From: JANNFX01 sp031380225
GTDB taxonomy: Bacteria; Pseudomonadota; Alphaproteobacteria; Rhizobiales; Hyphomicrobiaceae
Reading direction: 5' to 3'
Length of the DNA stretch: 31,575 nucleotides
Assembly: GCA_031380225.1 (NCBI GenBank)
Contig: JANNFX010000170.1
Location: 1-31,575 of the forward strand
The position numbers and the translations under genes are program-made. The notes beneath the pieces are model-generated. The model was not told the origin of the DNA. It saw only the letters and a program-made list of their open reading frames with translations, and made no database searches. This document shows positions 29,970 through 31,575 of the stretch, one piece after another. Position 1 is the first letter of the stretch, and each line of letters begins with the position of its first letter.

Positions 29970-30359
29970 TCAGGGTCGAGGAGGGGGCGGTTGCGGTTGC
30001 AGGGTCTGCACCCGATAGCTTTGATGCGGGCCGGTATCGTAGAGCGCTGTGGTGTCCGGCAGCTCTGACGGCTGAGGCTCAACGGTATGTGAGACAGCCG
30101 CGGCGCACTTTGCTTGGCAGGCGCTAGAGTTGCATGAGCCGTCAGGGCACGCCGGACATTTGAGATGTTCCGGGGTCTGTTCGCCCTGCTTCGCAGGCGT
30201 GCTGTGACCGGGGCAGTCCATAGCCATTTTGGCACCGGTGGCACCGGCTACGGAAGCGGACCGCACCGGCACAGGCGATCCCGCGGTATGCCCCGGCAAC
30301 GGCGCGAGCACGAGGCTGGCAAGCACCAATACCGACAACATATGTCTCAAAATTCGCAT
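29970..30359 (-). CDS. Small secreted Cys-rich protein of the copper operon
   Basis: A 129-residue protein with a signal peptide (about 1-26, MRILRHMLSVLVLASLVLA, cleavage near HTA). The mature part has six cysteines, C49, C68, C71, C76, C81 and C85 (LKCPACPDGSCNSSACQAKC), with nearby Met/His residues (KMAMDCPGH), and a Pro-rich end (QPQPPPPRP). The pattern suggests a periplasmic metal-binding or metal-sensing protein. Position as first gene of the cus operon supports a role in copper handling, possibly in place of CusF, which is absent. I do not recognise a named family. The ATG at 30359 has AAGGA 5 bases upstream; upstream in-frame codons are rejected because the signal peptide starts here. 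Confidence 0.8.
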   Translation of the reverse strand: MRILRHMLSVLVLASLVLAPLPGHTAGSPVPVRSASVAGATGAKMAMDCPGHSTPAKQGEQTPEHLKCPACPDGSCNSSACQAKCAAAVSHTVEPQPSELPDTTALYDTGPHQSYRVQTLQPQPPPPRP

Positions 30360-30377
30360 GACGTCCTTTTCGCCAGG

Positions 30378-30406
30378 ATCATCCAATATAGGTGTCCCAG
30401 CGTCAA
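30378..30406 (-). promoter_or_regulatory. Possible promoter of the copper operon
   Basis: On the minus strand, TTGACG (30406-30401) is followed after 17 bp by GATGAT (30383-30378), upstream of the Cys-rich gene. The -35 is 5/6 and the -10 is 4/6 of consensus. I see no obvious CueR- or CusR-type operator. Confidence 0.3.
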
Positions 30407-30445
30407 CCATAACGGCTGTTCGTGATTTACAGCGCATGAACGGCT

Positions 30446-31201
30446 TCAGATCGCCCCAATGATCCCAAGGAAATCAGCCGCTTTCAGGCTCGCGCCACCG
30501 ACCAAAGCCCCGTTAACATTGGTCACTGCCATCAATTCCTTGGCATTAGACGGCTTAACCGAGCCGCCATAGAGGATCCGCATGGCCTCGCCTTCTGCCC
30601 CAAAGCGCTTAGCCAGCGCCGCCCGGATGGCCCCATGGACCTCAGCGACTTCGGTTATTGTTGGGGTCAATCCCGTCCCAATCGCCCACACTGGCTCATA
30701 GGCGATTACTGTATTGGCAGCAGTTGCGCCTTGTGGGACTGAGTTTGTGAGTTGCCGCGACACCACGTCCAGCGTCAACCCAGCGCGGCGCTGCCCGTCT
30801 GACTCTCCCACGCAAATTATAGCGATTAGCCCTGCCCGGTGCGCGGCTTCCGCCTTGGCTTTGACGGTGCTGCATAACTCTCCGTGATCGGCGCGGCGTT
30901 CGGAATGGCCCAAAATGACTGCTTTTGCGCCGGCATCTGCCAGCATTTCGGCCGAAATATCCCCTGTATTGGCGCCGCTCGCCGCCCAATGGCAGTCCTG
31001 GCCGCCGATCATCACACGCCCGTATTTCAGCACTTCAGCCATGACCATCACAAGTGAGACCGGCGGGCATATCAGCACGTCAGCACCACTGGCCGAGGAT
31101 GCCGGCACGGCTTCATTGACCTTGATCGCCTCGGTCAGATGCGATTTGAGGCCATTCATTTTCCAGTTGCCCGCAATCAACGGGCGGATCGGCGCTGTCA
31201 T
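30446..31201 (-). CDS. tpiA: Triose-phosphate isomerase
   Basis: A 251-residue TIM-barrel enzyme interconverting dihydroxyacetone phosphate and glyceraldehyde-3-phosphate. Active-site residues are N12, K14 (NWKMN), H99 (GHSERR) and E169 (YEPVWAIGTG); the phosphate loop YGGSVKP is near 218. The ATG at 31201 has AGAGGAC just upstream. It is divergent from the ppiD-like gene, the usual alphaproteobacterial order. The cus operon starts 86 bp after its stop on the same strand. Confidence 0.97.
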   Translation of the reverse strand: MTAPIRPLIAGNWKMNGLKSHLTEAIKVNEAVPASSASGADVLICPPVSLVMVMAEVLKYGRVMIGGQDCHWAASGANTGDISAEMLADAGAKAVILGHSERRADHGELCSTVKAKAEAAHRAGLIAIICVGESDGQRRAGLTLDVVSRQLTNSVPQGATAANTVIAYEPVWAIGTGLTPTITEVAEVHGAIRAALAKRFGAEGEAMRILYGGSVKPSNAKELMAVTNVNGALVGGASLKAADFLGIIGAI

Positions 31202-31340
31202 CAGTCCTCTTGGTCCTATGTCCGGTTAAGTCGTAAACGCAGCCACCTGCCCACCCTTGCATTCGGCGGCAGGCTGGGCTTCATATCACGCCAAATCGCC
31301 CTGTCACGCAGGGTGCAGACCCAACTCAACAGGAACGTCA

Positions 31341-31575
31341 ATGTTAGAATCTATGCGTCGCGGCGCCCAAAGCATGATCGCCCGGCTGTTTTTCGTGGTT
31401 TTGATCGGCTCATTCGCAATTTGGGGCATTCCGCGCGACTTCGTTGGCGCCAGCAACGATGTAGCGCAAATCGGCAGCACTGCCATCTCGGCCGACAGCT
31501 TCCGTCGTGCCTTCGATAGCCAATTGAATTCTCTGTCTCAGCAGAACAAGGGCAAACTTGATCGCGATGTCGCGG
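31341..31575 (+). CDS. ppiD: PpiD-like peptidyl-prolyl isomerase/foldase, N-terminal part
   Basis: A 5' fragment of 78 codons running off the window. It opens with MLESMRRGAQSMIARLF, a transmembrane anchor (about residues 14-32, FFVVLIGSFAIWGIP) and the start of a SurA_N-like region (DVAQIGSTAISADSFRRAFD). This matches alphaproteobacterial SurA/PpiD proteins, which are membrane-anchored periplasmic folding helpers. The ATG at 31341 has AGGA 7 bases upstream; an in-frame ATG at 31353 is less likely. The catalytic parvulin domain would lie beyond the window. Confidence 0.88.
   Translation, partial: MLESMRRGAQSMIARLFFVVLIGSFAIWGIPRDFVGASNDVAQIGSTAISADSFRRAFDSQLNSLSQQNKGKLDRDVA

Noticed and set aside
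31257..31286. Promoter for the ppiD-like gene (TTGCAT and a TATAT-like hexamer)
   Set aside because: The -10 match is too poor at any allowed spacing.
1..31575. CRISPR array, tRNA, rRNA, prophage or transposase gene
   Set aside because: No direct-repeat array, clover-leaf gene, ribosomal RNA, phage or transposase sequence was recognised; the repeats present are palindromic.

Overview
The window looks like chromosomal DNA of an alphaproteobacterium, most likely order Hyphomicrobiales (Rhizobiales). The pointers are an ECF11-type sigma/ChrR pair, an MsrA of the AEDYHQDYYKKNP type, the tpiA/ppiD divergent junction, adrenodoxin-type ferredoxin beside a TrxR-like ferredoxin reductase, and a long two-TM coiled-coil protein whose ends resemble the GPR/RgsE polar-growth proteins of that order. 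GC content is moderately high and coding is dense. I see no rRNA, tRNA, CRISPR array, prophage or transposase gene.

Layout. 1-2.4 kb: the end of msrA, then on the minus strand a stress operon: ECF sigma factor, its ChrR zinc anti-sigma and a short-chain dehydrogenase. 2.5-5.0 kb: a KefB/C-type K+/H+ antiporter and a secreted fasciclin-domain protein with a good terminator. 5.2-10.7 kb: a plus-strand run of transketolase, phosphoglycerate kinase, a gutted phosphoglycolate phosphatase (pseudogene), a CcdA-like thiol transporter and ThiD, interrupted by two unrelated palindromic repeats. 10.8-11.0 kb: a candidate small RNA ending in a strong terminator. 11.0-13.2 kb: a HcaT-like MFS permease converging on an enolase-superfamily epimerase/racemase (DgcA-like). 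13.2-16.8 kb: the GPR/RgsE-like gene, divergent from a stand-alone Hpt phosphotransfer protein across a 315-bp gene-free region. 16.8-20.4 kb: ferredoxin, its NADP reductase and an M3 oligoendopeptidase, again separated by palindromic repeats.

20.4-22.5 kb is an accessory patch: a possible 44-residue membrane protein, then three overlapping genes (AbrB/MazE-type antitoxin, Fic/Doc-type toxin, GNAT acetyltransferase) behind two operator-like palindromes of the same design, then a 5'-truncated outer-membrane barrel pseudogene. 22.6-25.2 kb: leucyl aminopeptidase and an unrecognised membrane protein. 25.4-30.4 kb: a minus-strand copper/silver efflux operon of a small secreted Cys-rich protein, CusB with a metal-binding N-terminal domain, and CusA with its three methionines. 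The usual outer-membrane channel gene is missing. The window ends with tpiA and the first part of a PpiD-like foldase.

The items most worth following are the tripartite antitoxin-toxin-acetyltransferase operon with its double palindrome, the short GPR/RgsE-like protein with its neighbouring Hpt gene, the Cys-rich protein of the copper operon, and the three families of palindromic repeats, one of which shows a compensatory base change between copies.
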